From Heliomicrobium gestii (GTDB lineage Bacteria; Bacillota; Desulfitobacteriia; Heliobacteriales; Heliobacteriaceae), in assembly GCF_009877435.1 (NCBI RefSeq), contig NZ_WXEX01000009.1:1-64000 (forward strand): a stretch of DNA of 64,000 nucleotides, in the 5' to 3' direction. Each line of letters opens with the position of its first letter. Within the stretch, counting starts at the first letter, position 1. A model generated the notes under the pieces. That model was given only the letters and a program-made list of their open reading frames with translations, was not told the DNA's origin and searched no databases. Positions 36,358-45,410 of this stretch are shown here, one piece after another. A program made the position numbers and the translations under genes.

Positions 36358-38148
36358 ATGCATTCCATTTCCCAGGAGGCGTCTTCGACCGGGAGGCCTC
36401 GCACCAAGATCGTCTGCACCGTCGGACCCGCCAGTTCCGATCCCGCCATCTTGACGGAGATGATCCGGGCCGGCATGCGGGTGGCCCGGTTGAATTTTTC
36501 TCACGGCACCTATGAGGAGCATGCCGCCCGCATCGCTGCTGTCCGCCAGGCTGCCGGGGCTTTGGAACAGCCCATCGCCATCCTCCTCGACACAAAAGGC
36601 CCCGAGATCCGTCTCGGCCAGGTGGCTGGTGGTAAGGCAACCCTTGCGGAAGGCGCCGAGGTCACCCTCTTTCCTGACGACGGGACACTCGGAACTGCGG
36701 AGCGCCTGCCGATCAGCTATGGCGGGCTCGTGGAGGATGTGCGACCGGGCGTGCGGGTGCTTATCGACGACGGGAACATCGAGATGGAAGTGATCGCCGT
36801 CCAGACAGGCGAGATCCGCTGTCGCGTCAAAAACGGCGGCGACGTGAGCAGCCGCAAGGGCGTCAGCGTCCCCGGCGTGGCCCTGCGCATGCCGGCCATC
36901 AGCGAGAAAGAGGTGAAAGATCTCGAGTTCGGCATCGCCCAGGATATGGATTTTGTCGCCATTTCCTTTGTTCGCGACGCCTCCGATGTGCTCGGCATCC
37001 GCAAGATATTGGAGGATCGCGGCGCCTCTATGCAGTTGATCGCCAAGATTGAGAACCACCAGGGCGTCGATAACATTGACGAGATCCTGGCCGTTTCTGA
37101 CGGGATCATGGTCGCTCGGGGCGATCTCGGCGTCGCCATTCCGACGGAAGACGTCCCTCTTGTCCAGAAGATGATCATCGAGAAGTGCAACATCGCCGGC
37201 AAGCCGGTGATCACGGCGACACAGATGCTCGACTCGATGATCCGCAACCCTCGGCCGACGCGGGCGGAAGCGACCGATGTGGCAAACGCCATCCTCGATG
37301 GGACTGACGCCATCATGCTCTCCGGTGAAACGGCGGCCGGCAAGTACCCTGTCGAGGCGGTGACGATGATGGCCCGCATCGCCATACGGACAGAGCGGGT
37401 GCTGCGCCATGACGAGGAGTTGGATCGCCGCCGCAAATCGGGGCTGGGATCGGTCACCGATTCGATCAGCCACGCCACCTGCAGCATCGCCGCCGACCTG
37501 GGGGCCAAGGCGATCATCACCTTGACCAAAGCGGGATCGACGGCCCGCATGGTCTCCCGCTACCGTCCCGAATGTCCGATCATCGCGGCCACGCCGGAGA
37601 CAAAGGTGTTGCGCCAGATGGCGGTCGTCTGGGGCGCCGAACCGATGAAGGTGCAGGAAACAGCGGGCACTGATGAGATGCTGGGCGATGCCATCGAATG
37701 CGCCTTGAATGAAGGGCGCATCGCTTCGGGTGACCTCGTCGTCGTCACCGCCGGCGTGCCTGTCGGCGTATCGGGGACGACGAACCTGCTCAAGGTCCAT
37801 GTGGCCGGCCGGATCCTGGCTCACGGCATGGGCATCGGACGGAAAAAGGCGGTCGGCAAGGTTCGCATCTGCCGCTCCCCCGCAGATGCGGCTCGATTGG
37901 AAAAGGGCGAAATCATGGTCGCTTTCGGAACCGACCGCGAATACGTGCAGGCTCTTGAACGGTGCGCTGGCATCATCACCGTCGAGGGTGGCCTCACCTC
38001 CCATGCCGCTATCGTCGGCTTGCAGTTCGGCATCCCTGTTATCGTCGGTGTGGACAACGCTTTTGAGGCGCTCTCTGACGGGGACATCGTCACCATCGAT
38101 GCGACTGAACGGGGGATGGTGTACGAGGGGACAGCCCGGGTGTTGTAA
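36358..38148 (+). CDS. pyk: Pyruvate kinase with C-terminal PEP-utiliser domain
   Basis: 596 residues from ATG 36358, with GGGGGAGG upstream. It transfers phosphate from phosphoenolpyruvate to ADP. Visible: RPRTKIVCTVGPAS, RLNFSHGTYEEHA, LLDTKGPEIRLG, IAKIENHQGVDNIDEI, VMVARGDLGVAIP-like IMVARGDLGV, VITATQMLDSMI (signature). The last 100 residues are the mobile His-type PEP-utilising domain (EGGLTSHAAIVGLQFGIPVIVGVDNA), typical of Bacillus and clostridial enzymes. A strong terminator follows. Confidence 0.96.
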   Translation: MHSISQEASSTGRPRTKIVCTVGPASSDPAILTEMIRAGMRVARLNFSHGTYEEHAARIAAVRQAAGALEQPIAILLDTKGPEIRLGQVAGGKATLAEGAEVTLFPDDGTLGTAERLPISYGGLVEDVRPGVRVLIDDGNIEMEVIAVQTGEIRCRVKNGGDVSSRKGVSVPGVALRMPAISEKEVKDLEFGIAQDMDFVAISFVRDASDVLGIRKILEDRGASMQLIAKIENHQGVDNIDEILAVSDGIMVARGDLGVAIPTEDVPLVQKMIIEKCNIAGKPVITATQMLDSMIRNPRPTRAEATDVANAILDGTDAIMLSGETAAGKYPVEAVTMMARIAIRTERVLRHDEELDRRRKSGLGSVTDSISHATCSIAADLGAKAIITLTKAGSTARMVSRYRPECPIIAATPETKVLRQMAVVWGAEPMKVQETAGTDEMLGDAIECALNEGRIASGDLVVVTAGVPVGVSGTTNLLKVHVAGRILAHGMGIGRKKAVGKVRICRSPADAARLEKGEIMVAFGTDREYVQALERCAGIITVEGGLTSHAAIVGLQFGIPVIVGVDNAFEALSDGDIVTIDATERGMVYEGTARVL

Positions 38149-38168
38149 GGTCATCATGCAAACACTGG

Positions 38169-38211
38169 AGGAACTCCTGCTTGTGGAAAAAAGAGGAGTT
38201 CCTAAATTTTT
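38169..38211 (+). terminator. Terminator of pyk
   Basis: AGGAACTCCT (38169-38178) pairs perfectly with AGGAGTTCCT (38194-38203), followed by AAATTTTT. Confidence 0.8.
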
Positions 38212-38219
38212 AAAATATA

Positions 38220-38249
38220 TTGACAGAAAATTCGGAATAGGGATACAAT
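38220..38249 (+). promoter_or_regulatory. Promoter of beta-oxidation operon 1
   Basis: TTGACA (38220-38225), 18 bases, TACAAT (38244-38249). The FadR-like operator follows about 80 bases downstream. Confidence 0.7.
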
Positions 38250-38330
38250 GGAGACGGCCATTGGAAGCTGATGCGCTCAAAACCACAGCGCCGATCCAAA
38301 CAACGCCCATGCGGATCCATGACAGGCGTC

Positions 38331-38352
38331 ACTGAATGAAGACTCACTCAGT
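38331..38352. promoter_or_regulatory. FadR-like operator 1
   Basis: TGAATGA-N4-TCACTCA (38333-38350), with AC/GT flanks that extend the dyad. The half-sites are identical to those at 41654 and resemble the Bacillus FadR site TGAATGA-N4-TCATTCA. Confidence 0.7.
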
Positions 38353-38384
38353 AGAGTGGCAACAGCACAGGATGGTTAGCCAGC

Positions 38385-39278
38385 TTGCCGGAGGTGATCC
38401 ACTTTAAAAAGGTCTTAGGCATCGTAGCATCGAAACGACGGTTGGGAAACAGTGAAGTGCTGCTCAAAGAGATCATGGACCATGTTCCCGATCCTTGCAG
38501 CAAAGAATTGATCCGGTTGCCTGATTGTCGCATCGACCCCTGCAACGGTTGTTACCGTTGTCTTCAACCGGGACAGGGCTGCCCCATTAAAGACGATTTT
38601 TCATTCATCATCGACAAGATCCGAGAGGCCGACGCAGTGATCATTGGCGTCCCCGTCTATTTTTTCGGTCCCCACGCCTCGCTGAAATTATTGATCGATC
38701 GCCTGTTAGGTGTGCAGCGTTTTGTTGACGATACCCGTGGCAAGCCCTGCCTGGTGGTGATTCCCTATGGCATTGAACAATGGCAGGGGTATGCCCAGAC
38801 AGCCGCCTTGGTGCTGCCGCGTGTGATGGAGATGAAGCTGATCGACTGCTGGACCTTGCAGGCGGCGCTCCCCGGCGCTTGTTTTGACAAACCGGAACAA
38901 CTGGAGCGAGCGAGAGAGTTGGGGAGGACCCTGTTCCAGGCCAAGGAATGCGAGAAAAGGGTGCGGGAATGCCCCACCTGCGGTTCTGACCTCTTTCGGA
39001 TCCATGACGACGGGAATTTGGCATGTCCTCTCTGCGGGACGATCCGAGCCCATGTATCAGGGGAAAGCGCGCCCATTGACGGTCCCAGGGAGAGCCGGCT
39101 ATCTTCCATGGCACTTCATGATCATTTTCGCTGTCGGCTGGTGTCCATGATCGAAGAATACCAACGAGAACGGGTTCGATTAAAAAGGGTGCAGAGCGAC
39201 TACGCGGGCAAGACGTGGTGGGTCGCTCCTTCGGAAGGGAAGGTTGACCAAAGAGACGAGCAAAACGATATGAGGTGA
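38385..39278 (+). CDS. Flavodoxin-type FMN reductase with C-terminal zinc ribbon
   Basis: 297 residues. The start is uncertain: TTG 38385 (AGGATGG nine bases upstream) or GTG 38394. The N-terminal NADPH-dependent FMN-reductase fold shows LGIVASKRRLGNSEVLLKEIM, a Cys motif CNGCYRCLQPGQGCPIKDDF typical of iron-sulfur flavoproteins, and VIIGVPVYFFGPHASLKLLIDRL. The C-terminus adds a ribbon CPTCG and CPLCG with 17 residues between. It leads the operon with the acyl-CoA ligase and FadR, so it may handle electrons from acyl-CoA oxidation. That role is inference. Confidence 0.8.
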   Translation: MPEVIHFKKVLGIVASKRRLGNSEVLLKEIMDHVPDPCSKELIRLPDCRIDPCNGCYRCLQPGQGCPIKDDFSFIIDKIREADAVIIGVPVYFFGPHASLKLLIDRLLGVQRFVDDTRGKPCLVVIPYGIEQWQGYAQTAALVLPRVMEMKLIDCWTLQAALPGACFDKPEQLERARELGRTLFQAKECEKRVRECPTCGSDLFRIHDDGNLACPLCGTIRAHVSGESAPIDGPRESRLSSMALHDHFRCRLVSMIEEYQRERVRLKRVQSDYAGKTWWVAPSEGKVDQRDEQNDMR

Positions 39279-39284
39279 AGCGGA

Positions 39285-41009
39285 ATGGATCAATCGAGCC
39301 GTAACGGTGCCGATGAGTGGAACCTGGGCAAGGTGTGGTTGCAAAGTTACCCGCCCGAGGTGTCGCCGCGCTTGGATTACAGCGCAGAAACAGTGCCACA
39401 GGTGCTGGAGAGAACAGCGGCGTCATATCCTGACCATGGCGCGCTCTCTTTTCTGGGAGCGCGGATGACCTACCGGCAGTTGTGGCAGGAGGTAACCCGT
39501 TTTGCCAACGCCCTGGTCCATAGGGGGCTTCGGCCCGGCGACGCCGTATGCGTCATGCTGCCCAACTGTCCACAGGCGATCATCGCCTTCTACGGCGCCC
39601 TTCAAGCCGGCGCTGTCGTGGTCATGACCAACCCCTTGTATGTGGAGCGGGAACTGCAATACCAGTTGCAGGATTCGGGCGCGACATTCATCGTCGCCCT
39701 GGATCTGCTGCAAGAGCGGGTGCTGCGGGCGATCGAAAAGACAAAAATCGAACAGGTGATTTTTACCGGGATTCAAGACTACCTACCCATTCCGCCAAAC
39801 CTTGTAAATGCCTCCGCGCCGCCGCCGCAAGGCGCAAACCCGCCGGTTGTCGTCAGCGCCACGATCCACCGTTGGCCGGCTGTGTTGGAAAGCGGCCGTA
39901 GCGAGGCGGAGATCACGTCAAGGCAGGCGGAGGATGTCGCCCTTTATCAGTACACCGGGGGAACGACGGGGACGCCGAAAGGCGTCATGTTGACCCACCG
40001 CAACATCAACGCCAACACCCAACAGATTTTCGCTTGGTTTTACAAATGCGAACCCGGCAAAGAACGGATCCTCTGCGTATTGCCCTTTTTCCATGTCTAT
40101 GGGCTGACCATGGGGATGCACCTGGGCATCGCCGTCGGCGCCGAATTGATCCTGTTGCCCCGCTTTGAGAGCGATAAGATCTTGGAGACGATCGACCGGG
40201 AGCGTCCCACCATGTTCCCGGGAACACCGACGATTTATATCGCCATTATCAATCACCCGAAGGTAGCCCAGTATGATCTGTCATCAATCAAGGGGTGCAT
40301 CAGCGGAGCGGCGCCGTTGCCGGTGGAGGTGCAACAACGGTTCGAGGAGCTGACAGGCGGTCGGATCGTGGAAGGCTATGGGTTGACGGAAGCGTCGCCG
40401 GTCACCCATGTCATCCCCTTGTGGCATAAACGAAAATCGGGCAGTATCGGCTTGCCCTTGCCTGACACAGAGGTGAAGATCGTCCACCTGGAGACGGGGG
40501 CGGCTGTAGCCGGCGGGGAAGTGGGCGAATTGGCCGTCAAAGGACCGCAGGTGATGAAGGGCTACTGGAACCGTCCGGACGAAACACATGAGGTCTTGCG
40601 CGATCGTTGGCTCTACACCGGTGACCTGGCCTACATGGATGAAGAGGGTTTCTTTTTCATCGTCGGTCGCAAAAAAGACGTCATCATCGCCGGCGGATAC
40701 AATATTTATCCGCGCGAAGTGGAAGAGGTCCTCTACGAACATCCCGCCATCCAAGAAGCGGTTGTCGTCGGCGTTCCCGATCCCTACCGTGGGGAAACGG
40801 TGAAAGCCTATCTCGTGCGCAAAGCGGGAGCCGAGATCTCTCCGGCGGAGATCGAACAATACTGCCGGAACAACATGGCCACCTATAAGGTTCCTCGGGT
40901 CATCGAGTTCCGGACGGAACTGCCCAAAACGCTTTCCGGAAAAATATTGCGTCGCCAACTGTTGGAAGAGGAGAACGAGGTGGCTGCAACGAAAACGGAA
41001 AATTCATAA
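39285..41009 (+). CDS. fadD: Long-chain fatty-acid--CoA ligase
   Basis: 574 residues from ATG 39285, with AGGTGA upstream, 6 bases after the flavin reductase. An AMP-forming ligase that activates fatty acids before beta-oxidation: P-loop YTGGTTGTPKGVMLTH, FFHVYGLT, GYGLTEASPVTHV, LYTGDLAYMDEEGFFFIVGRKKDVIIAGGYNIYPREVEEVL, and the catalytic Lys in LPKTLSGKILRRQL. Chain length cannot be read from sequence. The symbol is used in the functional sense (Bacillus LcfA-like). Confidence 0.93.
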   Translation: MDQSSRNGADEWNLGKVWLQSYPPEVSPRLDYSAETVPQVLERTAASYPDHGALSFLGARMTYRQLWQEVTRFANALVHRGLRPGDAVCVMLPNCPQAIIAFYGALQAGAVVVMTNPLYVERELQYQLQDSGATFIVALDLLQERVLRAIEKTKIEQVIFTGIQDYLPIPPNLVNASAPPPQGANPPVVVSATIHRWPAVLESGRSEAEITSRQAEDVALYQYTGGTTGTPKGVMLTHRNINANTQQIFAWFYKCEPGKERILCVLPFFHVYGLTMGMHLGIAVGAELILLPRFESDKILETIDRERPTMFPGTPTIYIAIINHPKVAQYDLSSIKGCISGAAPLPVEVQQRFEELTGGRIVEGYGLTEASPVTHVIPLWHKRKSGSIGLPLPDTEVKIVHLETGAAVAGGEVGELAVKGPQVMKGYWNRPDETHEVLRDRWLYTGDLAYMDEEGFFFIVGRKKDVIIAGGYNIYPREVEEVLYEHPAIQEAVVVGVPDPYRGETVKAYLVRKAGAEISPAEIEQYCRNNMATYKVPRVIEFRTELPKTLSGKILRRQLLEEENEVAATKTENS

Positions 41010-41044
41010 TATTCTATATGTATAGGGCTTGAGGGACATTGGCT

Positions 41045-41632
41045 ATGACGCGGCAACGTGAAAAGGACAAATTGCCGATCATCATTGAAGCGGCGAAGGT
41101 GATCTTCGCGTGCTACGGCTTCCATGATTCCCATATCGCCAAGATCGCGAAACAAGCGGGGATCGCCGAAGGCACCATCTATCTGTATGTTCGCAGCAAA
41201 GAAGAACTGATGATCCGCCTCTTTGAGCATCAAGTAGGATCGTTCATCGCGGCGCTGCAGGAGCAACTGCGATCGATCGATGACGCGAGGGCGCAGATCC
41301 GCTGCATCATCCAGCAACACCTGGCAAAGTTGGAAGAGGACCCGGAGTTGGCCCGGGTGTTCCAGTTTGAACTGCGCCAACCCAACCTCACGATCCGGGA
41401 AGGCATCGCCCCCATCCTGCGGCAGTACTTTCAGATCATCGAGCATACGATACGGTTGGGGCAGCAGCAGGGGCATTTTGATCCTACCCTATCGGCGGTG
41501 CTGGTTCGCAAGCTCATCTTTGGCGGCATCAATGAAGTGGCCACTTCCTGGGTGTTCAGTCAGAAAGACTACTCCTTGCGTTCCCAGGGAGAACCGTTGC
41601 TCCGCATGATCCTCAAGGGCATCACAACGTGA
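41045..41632 (+). CDS. fadR: TetR-family fatty-acid regulator, FadR-like
   Basis: 195 residues from ATG 41045, 9 bases after GAGGG; TTG 41039 is too close. The helix-turn-helix reads HDSHIAKIAKQAGIAEGTIYLYVRSKEELMIRLF, very like Bacillus subtilis FadR, and the ligand domain shares FQFELRQPNL and LVRKLIFGGINEVATSWV. Bacillus FadR represses beta-oxidation genes and is released by long-chain acyl-CoA. Two matching operators lie at 38331 and 41653, the latter just downstream of this gene and ahead of the fadN-like gene. Confidence 0.9.
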   Translation: MTRQREKDKLPIIIEAAKVIFACYGFHDSHIAKIAKQAGIAEGTIYLYVRSKEELMIRLFEHQVGSFIAALQEQLRSIDDARAQIRCIIQQHLAKLEEDPELARVFQFELRQPNLTIREGIAPILRQYFQIIEHTIRLGQQQGHFDPTLSAVLVRKLIFGGINEVATSWVFSQKDYSLRSQGEPLLRMILKGITT

Positions 41633-41652
41633 ATGATTTTTTCTCGATCGAG

Positions 41653-41672
41653 ATGAATGAGCGCTCACTCAT
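41653..41672. promoter_or_regulatory. FadR-like operator 2
   Basis: TGAATGA-GCGC-TCACTCA (41654-41671), flanked by A and T, with one mismatch across the dyad. It lies 64 bases ahead of the fadN-like ATG. Confidence 0.75.
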
Positions 41673-41735
41673 AAACCGGCGTTCATGAGGGGAAGTCCCT
41701 CGGGAGCCAAGTGGAAAGGGATGAGGAGGGAAACC

Positions 41736-44135
41736 ATGGTCCAATCGATCCAAAAAGCGGTTGTCCTTGGGGCGGGCGTGATGGGATCGGCGATCGCCGC
41801 CCATCTGGCCAATGCCGGTCGAGAGGTGCTCCTGCTGGATATCGTTCCGAAAGACCTTACGGCAGAAGAGGCGAAGCAAGGCTTGACCTTGCAAGACGCG
41901 ATCGTGCGCAATCGCATCGCCGCCGTCGCCAAGGCGAATCTGCTCAAGCAAAAACCGTCGCCCCTGTATTCGCCGGACGTGCTGGATCGGATCGCCGTTG
42001 GGAACTTGGAAGATGACCTTCCCCGCGTCGCCGGGGCCGATTGGGTCATCGAAGCCATCGTCGAACGGCTGGATGTGAAGAGAGCCATCTGGAAACGAGT
42101 GGAAGCGCACTGGCGGCCTGGCACGATCGTTAGTTCCAACACATCGGGAGTGTCGATCAACGGGATAGTCGAAGAATGCTCCGATGACTTCCGGCGCCAT
42201 TTTATGGGGACCCACTTCTTCAATCCGCCCCGGTACATGAAGTTGTTGGAGATCATCCCTTGCCGGGAGACGGATGAACAACTGATCGGCTTCATGCAGT
42301 CTTTCTGTGAGAAACAGTTGGGCAAAGGCGTCGTGCTGGCGAAGGATACGCCGAATTTCATCGCCAATCGCATCGGCACCTATGGATTGCTCGTCACCTT
42401 GCAGGCCATGGAGAAGCACGGCCTCACGGTCGACGAGGTGGATGCCTTGACCGGTCCTGTTATCGGACGGCCGAAAAGCGCTACATTCCGCACCCTCGAT
42501 CTGGTGGGCCTTGATGTCTTTGTCCATGTGGCGAACAACGTGTTCCAGACGACGGCAGATCCCGAAGAAAGGGCCGTCTTTGCGACACCGGCGCCGCTGC
42601 AGCGGATGCTGGAGCAGGGGTGGCTCGGCGATAAGAGCGGCCAGGGTTTTTACCGCAAAGAAAAAGGACCCAAGGGAACGGAGATTTGCGCCCTCGACAT
42701 CGGAACGCTATCCTACCAACCCCGCAAAAAAATCGCCATCCCTTCGTTAGAGACGGCCAAGATGGGCAAGGGGACGGCGGAAAAAATCAAGACCCTGATC
42801 AGCGGCAAGGATCCCGCCGCCCAGTTCAGCTGGGAGATCCTCAAAAAAGTGCTTCTCTACTCGGCCAACAAGCTGCCGGAAATCGCCGACGATATCGTCA
42901 GCGTCGACGCAGCGATGCGGTGGGGCTTTAACTGGTCCCTGGGACCCTTTGAAACGTGGGATGCCATCGGGGTCAAGGAAAGCGTCGCCCGCATGGGCGC
43001 CGAGGGAGAGGTCATTCCGCTCTGGGTGGCCCAGATGCTTGAGAAGGGACAGGAACGGTTCTACGGCGAGCGTGACCACCAGCGCTTCTATGTGCGCCTG
43101 TCCGGTGACAGAGCGGAGATGGAACGGCCGGCCGAGCAGCTGCAGGTGGCCGATCTGCGCCGGCAACCGCCCATCCGTTCCAACGCCGGCGGTTCCCTCT
43201 ATGACATGGGCGACGGCGTGGCCTTCCTCGATTTTCACTCGCCAAAACATGCCATCGGACCCGATTTCCTGCAGATGGTCCGCTGGAGCATCGAAGAGGC
43301 GGAACGCAACTACAAAGGGCTCGTCATCGGCAACGAGGGCGCCAACTACTGCGTCGGCGCCAACCTGATGCTGATTCTTATGGAAGCGGAAGACGAGAAC
43401 TGGGATGACCTCGACTACATGGTGCGCCAGTTCCAGCAGACGGCCATGGCCATCAAGTACAGCCGTTGTCCCGTCGTCGTGGCGCCCCATGGCCTCACCC
43501 TGGGCGGCGGATGCGAACTGACGATGCCGGCGGCGGCCATCCAGGCAGCGGCGGAGACCTACATCGGACTGGTGGAGGTCGGCGTAGGTCTGATTCCCGG
43601 CGGCAGCGGCCACAAGGAACTGCTCCTGCGGGCCATGGACGAGGCGGGCGCCGGTGAAAAAGACGACCTGCAGCCGATCGTCAACCGGGTCTTCGAGACC
43701 ATCGCCATGGCCAAGGTGTCAACGAGCGCCATGGACGCTCAACGGCTTGGGTACTTCCGCCGCAACGACGCCATCACGATGAATACGGACTGCCAACTTT
43801 ATGAGGCAAAGCAAAAAGCGCTGGCCCTGTGGGATCAAGGCTACACGCCGCCGGTGTCGCGCCGGATCCCTGTCGTGGGCGAACCCGGTCTGGCCCTGCT
43901 GAAGCTGGGCGTCTATTCGCTCCAGCAAGCGGGACGGATCAGCGACCATGACACCAAGATCGCCGGCAAGGTGGCTCATGTCTTGACGGGCGGATATATC
44001 CCCGCCAAGAGCCTTGTGCCGGAGCAGTATCTCTTGGACCTTGAGCGAGAGGCCTTCCTCAGCCTGGTCGGCGAGCCGAAGAGCCAGGATCGGATGCGCC
44101 ACATGTTGACCAAAGGGAAACCGCTGCGGAATTGA
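41736..44135 (+). CDS. fadN: 3-hydroxyacyl-CoA dehydrogenase/enoyl-CoA hydratase, FadN type
   Basis: 799 residues from ATG 41736, 5 bases after GAGGAGGG; the frame 17 codons upstream is unsupported. The N-terminal Rossmann NAD site is KAVVLGAGVMGSAIAAHLANAG, with NTSGVSINGI and HFFNPPRYMKLLEI of hydroxyacyl-CoA dehydrogenase. The crotonase domain is C-terminal (GANYCVGANLMLI, APHGLTLGGGCELTMPA, VEVGVGLIPGGSGHKELL). This reversed order matches Bacillus FadN, not E. coli FadB. It catalyses hydration and oxidation steps of beta-oxidation. Confidence 0.95.
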   Translation: MVQSIQKAVVLGAGVMGSAIAAHLANAGREVLLLDIVPKDLTAEEAKQGLTLQDAIVRNRIAAVAKANLLKQKPSPLYSPDVLDRIAVGNLEDDLPRVAGADWVIEAIVERLDVKRAIWKRVEAHWRPGTIVSSNTSGVSINGIVEECSDDFRRHFMGTHFFNPPRYMKLLEIIPCRETDEQLIGFMQSFCEKQLGKGVVLAKDTPNFIANRIGTYGLLVTLQAMEKHGLTVDEVDALTGPVIGRPKSATFRTLDLVGLDVFVHVANNVFQTTADPEERAVFATPAPLQRMLEQGWLGDKSGQGFYRKEKGPKGTEICALDIGTLSYQPRKKIAIPSLETAKMGKGTAEKIKTLISGKDPAAQFSWEILKKVLLYSANKLPEIADDIVSVDAAMRWGFNWSLGPFETWDAIGVKESVARMGAEGEVIPLWVAQMLEKGQERFYGERDHQRFYVRLSGDRAEMERPAEQLQVADLRRQPPIRSNAGGSLYDMGDGVAFLDFHSPKHAIGPDFLQMVRWSIEEAERNYKGLVIGNEGANYCVGANLMLILMEAEDENWDDLDYMVRQFQQTAMAIKYSRCPVVVAPHGLTLGGGCELTMPAAAIQAAAETYIGLVEVGVGLIPGGSGHKELLLRAMDEAGAGEKDDLQPIVNRVFETIAMAKVSTSAMDAQRLGYFRRNDAITMNTDCQLYEAKQKALALWDQGYTPPVSRRIPVVGEPGLALLKLGVYSLQQAGRISDHDTKIAGKVAHVLTGGYIPAKSLVPEQYLLDLEREAFLSLVGEPKSQDRMRHMLTKGKPLRN

Positions 44136-44155
44136 GCGATGGGAGGTTCGGGAAG

Positions 44156-45334
44156 ATGAGAGAGGCCGTGATCGTCAGCGCCGTACGGACTCCCGTCGGC
44201 AAAGCGCCGAAAGGCGTCTTGAAGGATGTGCGCCCGGAAGATTTGGCTGCCCTAGCGGTCCAGGGCGCCTTGGCGCGCGTGCCGGCCATCGCGCCGGAAG
44301 AGGTGGAAGATGTCATCATCGGTTGCGCCTTCCCTGAAGCGGAACAGGGGATGAACCTGGGGCGGATCGTGGCGCAGCGAGCCGGATTGCCCTACAGCGC
44401 CTGCGGCATGACCGTCAACCGGTTTTGTTCCTCGGGGCTGCAATCGATCGCCATCGCGGCGGAACGGGTGATGACCGGTTTTGCCGACAGGCTGATCGCC
44501 GGCGGCGTGGAAAGCATGAGCACGATCCCCATGGGGGGAACCAAAATCGCCCCCAATCCCTACCTGATGGAACATATGCCGGAAGCCTACATGGCCATGG
44601 GCATCACGGCGGAAAACGTGGCCGCCCGGTTTGGCGTCAGCCGGGAAGAGCAAGACCTCTTTGCCCTGAAAAGCCATCAAAAAGCGGCCCAGGCGCAAGC
44701 GGAGGGACGCTTTATCGAGGAGATCACACCGGTGACCTTCACCAAGCGGTGGGTCGATGAAGCGGGAAAGTTGCAAGAGCGGGATGTCTTCTTTGAGAAG
44801 GATGAAGGCGTTCGCGGGGATACGTCGCTGGAGGCGTTGGGGAGATTGCGCCCCGCTTTTCGCGAAAACGGAACCGTCACCGCCGGCAATTCTTCACAGA
44901 TCAGCGACGGCGCTTCGGCGGTGCTGGTCACCTCGCGGGAGAAGGCGGAACAACAGGGATTGCCCATACTCGGCGCCTTTCGATCCTTCGCCATCGGCGG
45001 CGTCCCAGCGGAGATCATGGGCATCGGGCCGGTGGAGGCGATCCCGAAGGCGCTCAAGCTGGCCGGAATCGGGCAAGACGAGGTGGACCTCTTTGAACTC
45101 AACGAGGCCTTTGCTGCTCAAGCGCTCTATGTGATCCGTCATTTGGGGATCGATCCGGAGCGTGTCAACGTCAACGGCGGCGCCATCGCCCTTGGTCACC
45201 CGCTGGGTTGCACCGGCAGCAAGCTGACCACGACGCTCTTATACGAAATGAAGCGGCGCCAGGCTCGCTTCGGCGTCGTCTCCATGTGCATCGGCGGCGG
45301 AATGGGCGCGGCAGCAGTATTCGAAAGATTCTGA
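44156..45334 (+). CDS. fadA: Acetyl-CoA acyltransferase (3-ketoacyl-CoA thiolase)
   Basis: 392 residues from ATG 44156, 9 bases after GGGAGG; an earlier in-frame start overlaps fadN. Thiolase motifs: REAVIVSAVRTPVGKA, NRFCSSGLQSIAIAAERVMTG with the nucleophilic Cys, NVNGGAIALGHPLGCTGSK with the active His, and the final CIGGGMGAAAVFERF with the second Cys. It cleaves 3-ketoacyl-CoA with CoA. It follows fadN and precedes the acyl-CoA dehydrogenase, as in the Bacillus fadNAE operon. Confidence 0.95.
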   Translation: MREAVIVSAVRTPVGKAPKGVLKDVRPEDLAALAVQGALARVPAIAPEEVEDVIIGCAFPEAEQGMNLGRIVAQRAGLPYSACGMTVNRFCSSGLQSIAIAAERVMTGFADRLIAGGVESMSTIPMGGTKIAPNPYLMEHMPEAYMAMGITAENVAARFGVSREEQDLFALKSHQKAAQAQAEGRFIEEITPVTFTKRWVDEAGKLQERDVFFEKDEGVRGDTSLEALGRLRPAFRENGTVTAGNSSQISDGASAVLVTSREKAEQQGLPILGAFRSFAIGGVPAEIMGIGPVEAIPKALKLAGIGQDEVDLFELNEAFAAQALYVIRHLGIDPERVNVNGGAIALGHPLGCTGSKLTTTLLYEMKRRQARFGVVSMCIGGGMGAAAVFERF

Positions 45335-45410
45335 TAAAACTTGAGTCGTTCTCCTGTTCTGCCCTGTGAACAGACAGGTTCACTAAAAAATAAACATGAG
45401 GTGAAAAAGC

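Noticed and set aside
36229-38310. 693-residue minus-strand open frame opposite pyk
   Set aside because: Codon shadow of pyruvate kinase, with no family pattern.
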